From NCBI GenBank assembly GCA_028571685.1, contig CM053154.1, positions 15,470,001 through 15,534,000 on the forward strand: a stretch of DNA of 64,000 bases, given 5' to 3'. Each line of letters opens with the position of its first letter. The first letter of the stretch is position 1. This DNA is from Heterohyrax brucei (Eukaryota > Chordata > Mammalia > Hyracoidea > Procaviidae). Positions 42,933 through 52,806 of this stretch are shown piece after piece. Position numbers and translations under genes: made by a program. The notes below the pieces were generated by a model that saw only the letters and a program-made list of their open reading frames with translations, did not search any database and was not told the origin of the DNA.

Positions 42933-43711
42933 TATGATTGTTAGTCCTTTGGTCTGACTCACACACATAGCAAGCCTATAGGACAGAGTAGAACTACTTC
43001 ATAGAGTGTCCAAGAAATACCTGGTGGGTTCGAACTGCTGGCTTTTTAAAAAATTTTTTTATTTAATATGACTGAGTGAAAATGTACTTTCCCATATAAA
43101 TTTACATGCCCACCTATATGCAGCTTCCACTGCTCTCCCTGTCCGGTGACAGCACACTATTCCTCTCTGCTCCATACATGTCTCATCCTCCCAACAGCCT
43201 CCTTTCCGCTCCTGTCCACCCACTCTCCTTCCTCCAGCAAAGTGCATCCAATATATGGTCACTCTGCATTGCCAAGTCCAACCCATTCGTGTCCAAAGAG
43301 TGGGCCTTCGTTGTGATTTATGGGCAAGGGCAGCATCAGAGCCAGGGGCCATGCTCTCAGGGGAACCCCGAAACTGCTGGACCATCAATTGAGGTCTTTC
43401 AGTGGAGGTCTCAGGATGCACCCCTTTTTATTCTTGTGTTGCCAGTGAGACTCAACTTAGTGAGCTCCATCGCGGCTATCACTGGTGGTGGCCGGGCACC
43501 ATCCGGTTCTTCCGGTCCCAAGTCGATGTAGGCACCAACTCATGTGAGTCTCTCTATCTTCTGGGCTGTCTTTACCCCATGTCATTTTGGTCCTTGGTGA
43601 GCATCCGTTCCTGCTGAGTTGGGACCGTTTGCTGTGTCCTCAGATGGCAGCGAACTGCTGGCTTTTTGATTAGCAGACATAGCACTTAGCTACTATGCCA
43701 CCAGGGTTTCC
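42933..43711 (-). mobile_element. AfroSINE split by an L1 (parts 42933-43030 and 43668-43711)
   Basis: The left part carries the antisense tail and middle ('gcaagcctataggacagagt', 'gtgtccaagaaatacctggt'). The right part carries the head ('gattagcagacatagcactt', 'ctatgccaccagggtttcc'). The inserted L1 lies at 43048-43650 between copies of a 17-bp duplicated SINE segment. Confidence 0.92.
43048..43650 (-). mobile_element. L1 3' UTR inserted in an AfroSINE, perfect 17-bp duplication
   Basis: The T-rich end is followed by 'gactgagtgaaaatgtactt', 'gcagcttccactgctctccc', 'gctggaccatcaattgaggt' and 'gtggtggccgggcaccatcc'. Bounded by CGAACTGCTGGCTTTTT at 43031-43047 and 43651-43667, identical. Same subfamily as 49069-49621. 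Confidence 0.92.
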
Positions 43712-43716
43712 AGGGT

Positions 43717-43775
43717 TGCTATAGGGTCGCTATGAGTTGGAATTGACTCAGTAGCACTGGGTTTGGCTTTTTTTT
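43717..43775 (+). mobile_element. AfroSINE tail-only fragment
   Basis: 'gctatagggtcgctatgagt', 'tggaattgactcagtagcac' then 'tgggtttggc' and a T run. Only the SINE tail is present, abutting the head of the antisense SINE on its left. Confidence 0.85.
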
Positions 43776-44560
43776 AAATTTAATTTTGTAGTCTTTTGGA
43801 TGCAGTTACCAAGGACTGCATTTCACCCAGGAAGCATAGAAGGAGAAGGAGTGACCTGATTCCACAGCTAGGAAGGGGCAGAACCCAGCCTGACCCTCCG
43901 GCCACAAAGTTTCCTGTCTGGCAGACCCAGAGTCCTTGGTTTCTCATGTCATCTGTTTGGCTCCATACAACCCTTTGGCAAGACTCTAAGCCCCTTGCTG
44001 GATCTCCTGCCTGAGACAACTCTGGGCTTTACAGTCTCTTTGTATCCCTGGACTCTGTAGGGAGCTGGAGGCCATAGAATTGAGACACTATAGGACTCTG
44101 CTCACAGCTAGACCCCAGCTCCATACTTAGACAGACTCTGCCCTGCTGGACTGACCTCAAAATCTGCAGATCTGCCAAGACCAGCCCTCCTTATCTATCC
44201 TGGAGCATGGATTGCGGGCAGTGAACTGTGGCAGCTGCTTCTTCTGGGGATCCCCGAGCTGCAGACAGTGGGCCTTGGTTTCAGTCCCCTCATCTTTAGG
44301 GTGTCTGGGTTTACTGGGACAGTTCCAATTTATGTCTCTGTCTCAGTGAATTATTATTAATGGGGGCTTTCACTTTCTCAGTATCCGGGGATGAGAGAGA
44401 AATTATCCGGTTGCCCTGCTTTGTCCACTTCTCAGGCATTTGGACTTCAGGTGGGATAAGAAGGCAGTGGAGTGTGTGGTTTAGCCGAGGCTTTGGGCTC
44501 AGACACATCTGGATTTAATGTGATGGAGCCTCATTTTTCTGTGAAGGGCAGTTGATCATC
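43776..44560. other. intronic non-coding stretch
   Basis: No element or exon recognised. Overlapping 72-79 codon frames only. Confidence 0.5.
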
Positions 44561-44756
44561 CTACCCTGGGTAGCACAGATGGTTAGATGCTTGGCTAGCA
44601 ACCAAAAGGCTGGCAGCTTGAACTTATCCAAAGACTCCTTGGAAAACAGGCCTGCTTCTGGAAGGCCATCACCTTAAAGGCCCTGCAGAGCACAGTTCTC
44701 CACTGGTACACCTGGCCTCGTCGTAAGCTGCAAGTGACTCAATGACAGCCAACGGC
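44561..44756 (+). mobile_element. AfroSINE, second subtype
   Basis: 'ctaccctgggtagcacagat', 'gctagcaaccaaaaggctgg', 'gcctgcttctggaaggccat', tail 'gcaagtgactcaatgacagc'. Confidence 0.85.
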
Positions 44757-44871
44757 CACACTTCTGGGGGACTGTGAGAAATAAGAGCACCCACATAAAG
44801 CAGTTGACGTGGGCATGATATAGAATGGTGCTCAGTCAATGCTGGTCATTGTATGATTCTCACTGCACTGG

Positions 44872-45111
44872 GGAGATGGAATGGTGAAACACTGGATCTG
44901 GAGCCAGCCTACCTCAGTTCAAATCCAGGCTGTGTCACTTACCCTGTGTGTGACCTGGGTGAGTGACCTAAGCTCTTCAAATCTCCATTTTGTCATTTGT
45001 AAAGTACAGATTGTAAGAATGTCTGCTTCCTATGACTTTTGTAGGGATGGAATGAGATTGTATGGGAAAAGTGCTTGAAATAGGGCCAGACACAAAGTAG
45101 ATGCTGAAAGA
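44872..45111 (+). mobile_element. MIR, near full length
   Basis: 'ggatctggagccagcctacc', 'gtgacctgggtgagtgacct', 'gatggaatgagattgtatgg' and 'cacaaagtagatgctgaaag' cover most of the MIR. An AfroSINE follows directly. Confidence 0.8.
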
Positions 45112-45112
45112 A

Positions 45113-45785
45113 TGGTATCTCTGGGTGGTGCTAATGGTTTGCTTTCAGCTACTAAGCAAAGGTTTGATGGTTTGAACCCAACCAATAGCAGTGTGGAAGA
45201 AAAGCCTGGTGATCTCCTTTCATAAAGCTTGTGGGCAAGAGCGATGGGGCTCACAATGTTGAGTCCCCGTGGCAACATAAAAGGAGTGCACCCTAAGAAC
45301 TCCACTAAAAGACCACAGTTGATGGCCAAAGGCCTGAAAGTTCCCCTAAGAGTGTGGCACCTAGACCTGATGCTGCCCCTGGTCATAGATCATTGCTGAA
45401 GTCAACTCTTCAGATAGGAATGGAATGGACAAAGGGGACACAGAGTGACCATATCATGTGTGCACTTGATGACTCTATGCATCGATGGGATGTTATCCTA
45501 CTGGCTTATTACTAGAGGGTATAGAGAGGGCGGAGAGGAGGGGACAGGAGATTGTTAAGAGGATATGACGGTATGGAATGGAAAGGAGGAGTGTGCTGTC
45601 ACTGGGGCAAGAGAGCAGATGGAGATGCAGATAGGTAGGCATGAGAATTTGAATTGTATTGTAAACTTTCTCTCAATCACCATGAAACAAACAAGCAAAA
45701 GACTGTAGGCAAGAAAACCCTGCAGGGCAGCTCTGTTCTGTAACATGTGGGGTTGCTATGGTTTGGAAATAACTTGATAGTCACT
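45113..45785 (+). mobile_element. AfroSINE split by an L1 (parts 45113-45240 and 45699-45785)
   Basis: The left part has the head and middle ('ctctgggtggtgctaatggt', 'gcctggtgatctcctttcat'). The right part has the tail ('aaaaccctgcagggcagctc', 'gtaacatgtggggttgctat'). The L1 between them is flanked by a 16-bp imperfect duplication (45225-45240 and 45699-45714). Confidence 0.85.
45241..45698 (+). mobile_element. L1 3' UTR, sense, inserted in an AfroSINE
   Basis: The reverse complement of the 43048 and 49069 copies: 'ccactaaaagaccacagttg', 'gagtgtgctgtcactggggc', and the A-rich end 'gaaacaaacaagcaaaa'. It is the only L1 in the window on the + strand. Confidence 0.85.
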
Positions 45786-45867
45786 GATTTGATTTTTGAT
45801 TATTATTAGTGCTCTTTTTATTAGGAGTAACAGCCTGCATATTGTACTCTTATAGGCAGGAGGAATT

Positions 45868-46375
45868 GTCTAGCGTAGTAGTTTCCTACTGCTTCTATAA
45901 CAAGCCGGCCAAGTGTCGTTGAGACTCATGGCGACCACAAATCACTGCAAATTTAGTAGCTAAAACAGCATCAATTTATTACCTGACAACTTTGGAGGTT
46001 GGTAGTCCAAAACAGGTATTATGGGCTAAAGGCAAAGTGTTGGCAGAGCTGTGTTCTTTCTGGAAGCTTCTGGGGGGAATACACGTCCCTATTTGCACCA
46101 GTTTGTGGAGTCCATGTGTGTTCTTTGATTGTGGCTCCTTCCTTCATCTTCAAAGTACATCACTCCAGCTGTTGCTCCCATTGTCACACCTCCTCTGTGA
46201 CTGCGGCTCTTGGGTGTCCCTCTGAAAAAGACCTTGTGGTCATACTGGGTCTATCCCAGACAATCCAGGATCATCTCCCCATCTCAAGATAATGATTTGA
46301 TCACATCTGTGGAGTCCCTTTTGGCAGGTACAGTAACATAGTCACAGGTTCTGAGGATCAGCTTATGGGTGTCTT
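45868..46375 (-). mobile_element. MLT1-type MaLR LTR fossil, antisense
   Basis: 'gtagtttcctactgcttcta', 'caaatttagtagctaaaaca', 'gcaaagtgttggcagagctg', 'gtggctccttccttcatctt' and 'catagtcacaggttctgagg' follow the MLT1 order. Eutherian-age solo LTR, decayed. Holds a 34-bp SINE-tail insert near 45905. Confidence 0.75.
45904..45940 (-). mobile_element. very short AfroSINE tail insert
   Basis: About 34 bases ('tgtcgttgagactcatggcg') interrupt the LTR between 'taacaa' and 'acaaatcac'. The sequence is that of the antisense SINE/RTE tail alone. Confidence 0.6.
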
Positions 46376-46470
46376 TAGACTCTTGCCAAGATTTGGGAGT
46401 TTTAGTGAGAAAGCCTTCTGTCTCCCTCAGGAGCTATTTGACAGAAATAGTTCCTCTTGGTGTTTTACAA

Positions 46471-46490
46471 ATTAAAAAAAAAAAAAAAAT
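46471..46490. repeat. (A)n run
   Basis: About 17 adenines after 'tacaaatt'. The stretch 46376-46727 holds nothing else that I can name. Confidence 0.85.
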
Positions 46491-46727
46491 TCTTGTAGTT
46501 ATCATATGATGCCTTCCTGGTGCTTGGGTTGTTGGCCAGCTCTTGACTGCTACTCAGCCCAGAAGGGTTCTTGGAGACATGTCCCTTTCAGGGCTGTCTT
46601 AGCACCTTCTCAGGAACCTATGGAGGCATTGAGATCAGACCTGAATAAAAGGACGGTTGGCTCCCAAAGAGGCCCAAATGATTAAATGATCAAAAGATTG
46701 GTGAAATGTCTACAAACCATCACACTG

Positions 46728-47030
46728 TGTTTGCTATTGCTGTGTAACAAAGCACCCCAAAATTTCATAGCTTAAGACAGCCATATCATTTGCTCATCTT
46801 TCTCTGGGCAGGTCTCAGCTGGGCAGGTCTTTGTTGTGCTTGCCTGGGGTCAGTGACTGTATACATCTATTGCTCAGCTGGATTGGGTAGTCTAAGATGA
46901 CCACACACATGGGTTCCTATCCCTGGGCCCCATTTGGGTGACAGGAGATGTAGTGGGTGCTTTGGCTCAAGCCTGCCAACTCTGAGGCCTCTATTTGTCA
47001 CCATGGTTTCCTTAGTCTAGATGCTAAATT
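46728..47030 (-). mobile_element. MLT1-like LTR fossil, antisense
   Basis: 'gctattgctgtgtaacaaag', 'caccccaaaatttcatagct' and 'gctcagctggattgggtagt' match the oldest MLT1-type LTRs. Boundary on the right uncertain. Confidence 0.5.
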
Positions 47031-48004
47031 CCTGGGGTCATTTCCTTCCTCTCATTTCTTTTCCTCATTGTCCTTGGAAGGCTGTCTCTACCAGTTAGGA
47101 CAGGAAGCTGTTTAGAGCATAAATGTCACCGTCATGTTCCCAAAGCTGAGATGAAAGTTGTTGTGAGGAAACATAGCTGTAGATGGCGTTTTCAGCTATA
47201 TAGGATCCTAGTTTTCAATTATCTGGACTGGGTTTACCCTTTCGTTTTACAGATGGGCAAACTGAGGTCAGTGAGGAGAAGAGACCGCCCCCAAAACTAT
47301 GGTAAAGTCAGGATGAGGGCCAGATCTGCAGAGTTCCTTTCCATGCTTTCCAGCTGTGCCCAGAGGTGGCTCAGAATCCTTGGCCACACAGCATGCGGCA
47401 CTCCCCAGCAGTCGCGAAGGCACGCAAATAGAAACCACTTTGTCGTCGGTTAAAAACTTGTCCCTCCCTGCAGGATTAGATTTTTTTTTAAGTGTGCTTG
47501 TAGAAGTCATGCTTAAGGCAAAGGAATGAGGTGCCAGATCAAATCTACCTCAGTGATCAAACTCTAGGGACAGCCCTGCCTTCTGCTTTCCTGCATGTTC
47601 CCAGCAATGACCTCGGTGGTTGGCCATCTTCTGTGCCCTGGCACAGCACTGCGTGGCAGGGCTGACATCAAGCTCACGCTTGTCTGCAGTTCCCGGGGAG
47701 TCAGGGCTAGTGAGGTGTTTGACCCACGGGGAGGGTGCAGGGCCCTGCTTGCCACAATGCTGGTCTGTGTAGGTGTGAAAGGCCCAGGGGCTTAGGGCCT
47801 GGTCCACAGAAGGCCTTTATAGAAGGCCCTGGTGTATCTGGTTGGAAGATACAGGAAGGGTTGCTGCAGCTGCCCTGAGCTACAGTGCCTGGCGCTCCAC
47901 CCAGAAGGAATCCCTCTTCATGCAGACTGGACTTGCTGCCGCGTTCCTTTGGGTTAAACATTACTTCTTCAGCGGCCCTCTTTTAAAATATAATCCCTAC
48001 ACCA
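47031..48004. other. intronic non-coding stretch with a possible MIR piece
   Basis: Bases 47235-47345 ('cgttttacagatgggcaaac') look like an antisense MIR core. The rest has no recognisable element; frames up to 100 codons lack domains. Confidence 0.45.
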
Positions 48005-48222
48005 AAGGCAAAACCCTTAGGTGGTGGTAGTGTGTGTCCTCGGGGTGATTCTGACTCACACTGACACTACAGGACGGGGTAGAACTGTCCCATGAGTTTC
48101 TTTGTCTGTTATCGTTGAGGGAGCAGATGGCCAGGTCTTGTCTCCCACAGAGTGACTGGTGGGTTTGAACTTGCGACACTTCATTTAGCATCTGAGTCCT
48201 TAACCACTGCACCTCGAGAGCT
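48005..48222 (-). mobile_element. AfroSINE with full middle block, antisense
   Basis: 'gattctgactcacactgaca', 'ccatgagtttctttgtctgt', 'gtgactggtgggtttgaact' and 'gagtccttaaccactgcacc' are in order. Long variant, diverged. Confidence 0.85.
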
Positions 48223-48508
48223 CATTAGCCCTTAAGGGAGGGCAAATAGACTTGAATTTTATGAGATGTGTCTGACCAGCTGGGAGGGAGTTACCTGGAG
48301 CGCCATGTTGAGAAGGATTCTGAGGCCACTTTGGCCTCAGTTAGAAAGAAGAAGACAGCGGGTAGTGCTGTGTTTCCCTGAGAACAGCCTCTGGGCTAGT
48401 ACCAGCCTCTGGGCAAGGCAGCCACCATTGGTCTGTGAGGAAACCACATCAGTGATGGTGTAGGTGGTTTTCATGAAGTTAAATTTACTCCTCTGAAAGA
48501 AAGAACTT

Positions 48509-48850
48509 GTGATTGTCATCGACTGAGTTGTGTTGCTCCCAAAATTTGTGTAGCAGTTTAGGTAGGCTGTGATTCCTGGTGTTGTGTGATGTTCTCCATG
48601 CTGTCAGTCTGTCCCTGTGATGTCAATGAGGGTAGATCAGTGGCAGTTGGGTTGGTGGGAAGGGTCTCGGTGTGTAAGACTGTTTTGTGCCTTGAGGCAG
48701 TCTCTCGAGATATAAAGGGAATAAGCTAGCAGAGAGATTTGGGGACCTCACACCATCAAGAAACTGTGCCAGAAGCTGAGCACATCCCCAGGGACTGGGG
48801 TCCCTGTACCTCAGAAGATTCCAGTCCAAGAGAAGATTGGCAATGATGAC
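48509..48850 (+). mobile_element. MaLR-like LTR fossil, sense, 3' part missing
   Basis: 'gattgtcatcgactgagttg', 'gtgttgtgtgatgttctcca', TATA-like 'gagatataaagggaataagc', 'ggggacctcacaccatcaag'. Same family as 41780-42299, older looking. Confidence 0.7.
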
Positions 48851-49068
48851 CTTATGCTCCCTCAAGGGGGGTTTATTCCAGCTGGTGGAGCTGTGGTGGA
48901 CTAATGTCCCAAATGGCCGAGCTCCTGAATCAGCTTTGTCTCTGTTCTTTTATAAGACCCATGAGATGGTAGACAAAGGAATTATCGTACTGTCTTCTTC
49001 TTGGCATTAGCAGGTTTACGGAAGCGGAAGCAAGCGTTAGTCTCAGGTTTCTACGAAGTGAAGTTTTT

Positions 49069-49621
49069 GTTTTTTTCTTTTTTTTTATTATGATTGAATG
49101 AAAATGTACATTCCCATATAAATTTGCAGGCTCAGCTATATGCAGCTCCCACTGCTCTCCCTGCCCAGTGACAGCACACTCTTCCTCTCTGCTCCATACA
49201 TGTCGTATCCTCCAAACAGTCTCCTATCCCCTCCGCTCCACCCACTCCCCTTCCTGCAGTAAGGGGTCAGCAGGATGATATCCTATCGATGCATAGAACC
49301 ATTAAGTGCCCAGAAAATATGGTTGCTCTGAGTCGCCACATCCAATCCATTGCTGTCCAGAGAGTTCAACTTCATTATGATTTATGGACAGGGGCAGCAT
49401 CAGGGCCAGGGGCCATTCTCCCAGGGGAACCCTAAGGCCCCTGGACCATCAGTTGTGGTCTTTTAGTGGAGATCTCAGGGTACACCCCTGTTTATTCTTG
49501 TGTTGCCTGTGAGACTCAACTTTGCGAGCTCTATCGCAGCTATCGTTGGTGGTGGCCGGGCACCATCGGACTCTTCCGGTCACGAGTCGCTGTAGACACC
49601 CACTTGCATGGGTCTGTCTCA
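49069..49621 (-). mobile_element. L1 3' UTR, antisense, 13-bp duplication
   Basis: T-rich end, then 'gattgaatgaaaatgtacat', 'gcagctcccactgctctccc', 'ggaccatcagttgtggtctt', 'gtggtggccgggcaccatcg'. Flanked by AAGTGAAGTTTTT at 49056-49068 and 49622-49634, identical. Same young-looking subfamily as 43048-43650. Confidence 0.92.
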
Positions 49622-49843
49622 AAGTGAAGTTTTTATAAATTCCTACAGGTTGGGTCACCATGGAGGGAGGGATTTCGCTGGGAATGTCCTTGGTGTCTGT
49701 GAGAGACCTCTGGTATTCCAAATTAGAATGTAACTTTTCAGACTTTTCTTTCTTAAAATCAAACCAAACTGGTGTTGTCATCCAGTCAATGCCAAATCAT
49801 GGTGACCTCATGAGCTGCAGAGTAGAACTGTGCTCCATAGGTG

Positions 49844-51121
49844 TTTTCCTAAATTTTATTTTATTTTTTGTTGTTGGCATTGAGAAAATACACAGGAAAA
49901 CATACACTAATTCAGCAGCTCCTACATGTACAATTTAGTGACATTGGTGACATTCATCAAGTTGTACAACTATCTCACCCTCCTTTTCAAGTTATTTCTC
50001 CTCCAGTAACATAAACTCATTGCCCCTTAAGCTTCCTATCTAATCTCACCAGTTTCTGTTGTCACTTTGATCCTACATAGATAGTTCTTAAAAGAGCATA
50101 ATGCTCAAGGCAGACCCTTTATTTAAAAAAAAAAAAAATGTTCTTTAGATGAAGCTCTACAGAACAAACTAGGCACTCTTTAAACAGTTAGTACACATAT
50201 TGTTTTATGACATCGGTTAACAACCCCACAATATGTCAACACTCTCCCTTCTTGACCAGTTTTCCTGTCCCCTCCTGCCTTTCAGTCCTTGGCTCTCAGA
50301 CGGTGTTCCTGTTTAGTCTTGTTTTGTTTTATGGGCTTGTCTCAGCCTTGGCTAAAGAGTGGGCTTCAGGAATGACTTCATCACTGAGCTAAAAGGGTTC
50401 CTGGGGCCCATGTTTTCAGGGTTTCTTCAGCTTCTGTCAAGCCAGTCAGTCTGATTTTTTTTTGACTTAGGATTTTCTCCTACATTTTTCTCCATCCCTC
50501 TCTGGGATCCTCTCTTCTGATCCGTGTCAGAGCAGTCAGTAGTGGTCACTGGACACCATCTAGTTGTATTGGACTCAGACTGATGGAGGCCATGGAAATC
50601 ATGGTCCATTAGTTGTTTGGACTAGTCTTTCCTTTGTGCCTCTCATTTTCTTTGTTCTACCTTGCTCCCAAAGGGGTGAGACCAATGGAATATCTTAGAT
50701 GGCCTCTTCTAGGCTTTTAAGACCCTAGACTCTACTCACTAAAGTACAACATGTAACATTTTCTTTATAAACTATGTTATATCAGTTGAACTAGGTGTTC
50801 CCTGAGACCATGGTCCCCGGATCTCCCATCCTAGTAATTTGGTCCCTCAGAGAGCTGTGAGGTATCTGTGGAGCTTCCATGATATCTCAAGGCAGACCTT
50901 TTTTAACTAGTTAATGTAAACTATTGATTGATTTTAAAATGACCTTGGGGGGATAGTTTTGCTTTAAGGTTTAAAGATTATCTGAGGATAGTAATTCAGG
51001 GATTCATCTACCCTCTGTTGCTCCAAAAAGTCTAGAGTCCATGACAATTTGAATTCTATTTTGCATTTCCCCTGCTTTTTATCAAGATTTTTCCATGCAA
51101 TCTTTCATCAAAATGTTCAAC
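49844..51121 (-). mobile_element. older L1 3' UTR inserted in the AfroSINE, itself split
   Basis: Parts 49844-50120 ('gaaaatacacaggaaaacat', 'ctcctccagtaacataaact') and about 50901-51121 ('actagttaatgtaaactatt', 'gtctagagtccatgacaatt', 'tgcaatctttcatcaaaatg'). Interrupted by a second L1 at 50121-50885. Confidence 0.82.
50121..50885 (-). mobile_element. younger L1 3' UTR inserted in the older L1
   Basis: It has a T/A-rich end, 'tagatgaagctctacagaac', 'gttagtacacatattgtttt', 'gtgtcagagcagtcagtagt' and 'gttccctgagaccatggtcc'. The target-site duplication is 'ctcaaggcagaccctt' (from 50104) and 'ctcaaggcagacctt' (50886-50900). Confidence 0.87.
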
Positions 51122-51264
51122 ACCATAGGATTTTCAAGGCTGTGAACTTTTGGAAGCAGATTGCCAGGCCTTTCTTCCTAGGTACCTCTGAGTGAGTTCA
51201 AATTGTCAGTTTTTTGGTTAGCAGTCAGGCACTTAAGCATTTGTGCCACTCAGGGGCCCTGCCT

Positions 51265-51619
51265 CCAGGTGTCAGCAACCTTGTGTAGTCTCCACCAATG
51301 TCATCTGGGCTTGACCGTGTGACTTTTATTGGCCAATAGGACATCAGCAAACATGATGCCAGCAGAGGCTCATGCATTGGAACCTGCCTGCTTGTTATAC
51401 TGCTGTGTAGAAAATCCAAGCTATCCTGCTGCAGAGACCACATAGAGGAGAACTGAAGCTTCCCAGCCCATAGCCACAAGCAAGCACCAGGCATGCATGA
51501 GGCTGTCTGGGACCATCTAGCCCAGTTGAGACCCCAGGCGACTAAAGCTGAAATTGCAAGCCATTAGTTCTTGGAGTTGAAAGAAATAATAATAATAAAG
51601 CAGTCATTAACTGATACAG
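51265..51619 (+). mobile_element. MLT1-like LTR fossil, sense
   Basis: 'cttttattggccaataggac', 'gagaccacatagaggagaac', 'gcatgaggctgtctgggacc' and the end 'cagtcattaactgatacag', with an (AAT)n run before it. Eutherian-age solo LTR. Confidence 0.6.
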
Positions 51620-52617
51620 TCCTGTTTTGTGAACTGAATTGAATGTAATAGTGTATGGTAGTTTTAAAAAATTAGTTGTAATGTCTCTTCTTTGTAAAAT
51701 AAAACTTGGTAACGTAATGTCAGGCCCACAATTTTGGGGGGAAATTTTGTAGTGCGGTAAGCTTAGGGCTCTAGGAATCACTGAGTTAGTGCTTTCTCTG
51801 GGAGAATTGCTGTCCATCTTTGAGGCTTTATCAGTCGTCAGTGTGACTTAGATAATTCGAGTGAGAAATGATAGTGCTGGAGATGAAGGTGGGGTCTCCA
51901 GTGTCCTGTAAGCCAACCTCTTCATTTACACATGAAGAAAAAATTCCTAGACAGTGGCAATGACCTTAAGAGCACACAGTGACCTAGTGGCAGAGCAGTC
52001 ATGATGTTTTTTTAAAGCAAGCTAAGACTCCTCCTGCCTGAGTTGGGTTACCAGCGGTGGGGAGGAGGCTAAGGATAGGACCCAGACTGGGCTTGATGGC
52101 TTAAGGGTGGAGCCCAGAGGAGACTGTGGGAAGCAGGGGATTGTCTGCCCAGGGGCACCCAGCTTTAGGGAGTCACTCAAAAGGTGCGCACCGCAGTGTC
52201 AATGACCTCCTGCTATGGGGGCTTCTGGGTCCTGCAGATCTGTCTCAGGAGAGGCTTCTGGGAATGTGTGCATGTTGTACATGTGTGCACATACTTATGT
52301 ATGTGAGGAGAGAGGGCAAGCAGGGGACAGAGATGGAGGACAAGAAGGGACAGAGACAGAGACAGAAAGAGGAAAGGGGAGACTGAGAGAGGCCAAATCC
52401 TTCCCATAGGGGTTCATATAGTTAATTTAAACGTGAACCCATGAGGACATTGTTAGCCAGGATCACTGCTCCTGTCCAACAGTACAGTCCTGGAGCCTTT
52501 GGAAAACATTCACTTCTGAGATCCCTAAAATGTCGCATGCTGGGGGACAGAGCCTGACATTGTTGGAATGGAAGACCAACCAGCAGGATGGAGTTTAACA
52601 AGAAGCAATAAAAATGT
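51620..52617. other. intronic non-coding stretch
   Basis: Bases 51880-52000 may be a decayed antisense MIR. 52255-52375 is a TG then GACA/GAGA-rich low-complexity block. No gene. Confidence 0.45.
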
Positions 52618-52806
52618 TGGAGTCCTAGGTGGTACAAATAGTCAACCTACTTGGCTACTAACTGAGAGTGCACCCACTGGTGCCCAGAAAGAAAGGCCTG
52701 GTGATCTACTGCTAAAATATCAGGCATTGGAAACCCTATAAAGCACAGTTCTATTTTGACACACATGGGCTTGCCACGAGTCACAATCAACTGGACAGCA
52801 ACTGGT
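52618..52806 (+). mobile_element. AfroSINE, second subtype
   Basis: 'tggagtcctaggtggtacaa', 'ggcctggtgatctactgcta', 'gaaaccctataaagcacagt', tail 'cacgagtcacaatcaactgg'. Confidence 0.9.

Larger units (their letters stand above)
49765..51262 (-). mobile_element. AfroSINE split by nested L1s (parts 49765-49843 and 51122-51262)
   Basis: The left part has the antisense tail and part of the middle ('gtcatccagtcaatgccaaa', 'tagaactgtgctccatagg'). The right part restarts at 'ccataggattttcaaggctg' and continues 'ttggaagcagattgccaggc' to 'gtgccactcaggggccct'. Both parts share 'ccatagg' at the break, the target-site duplication of the L1 between them. Confidence 0.88.
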
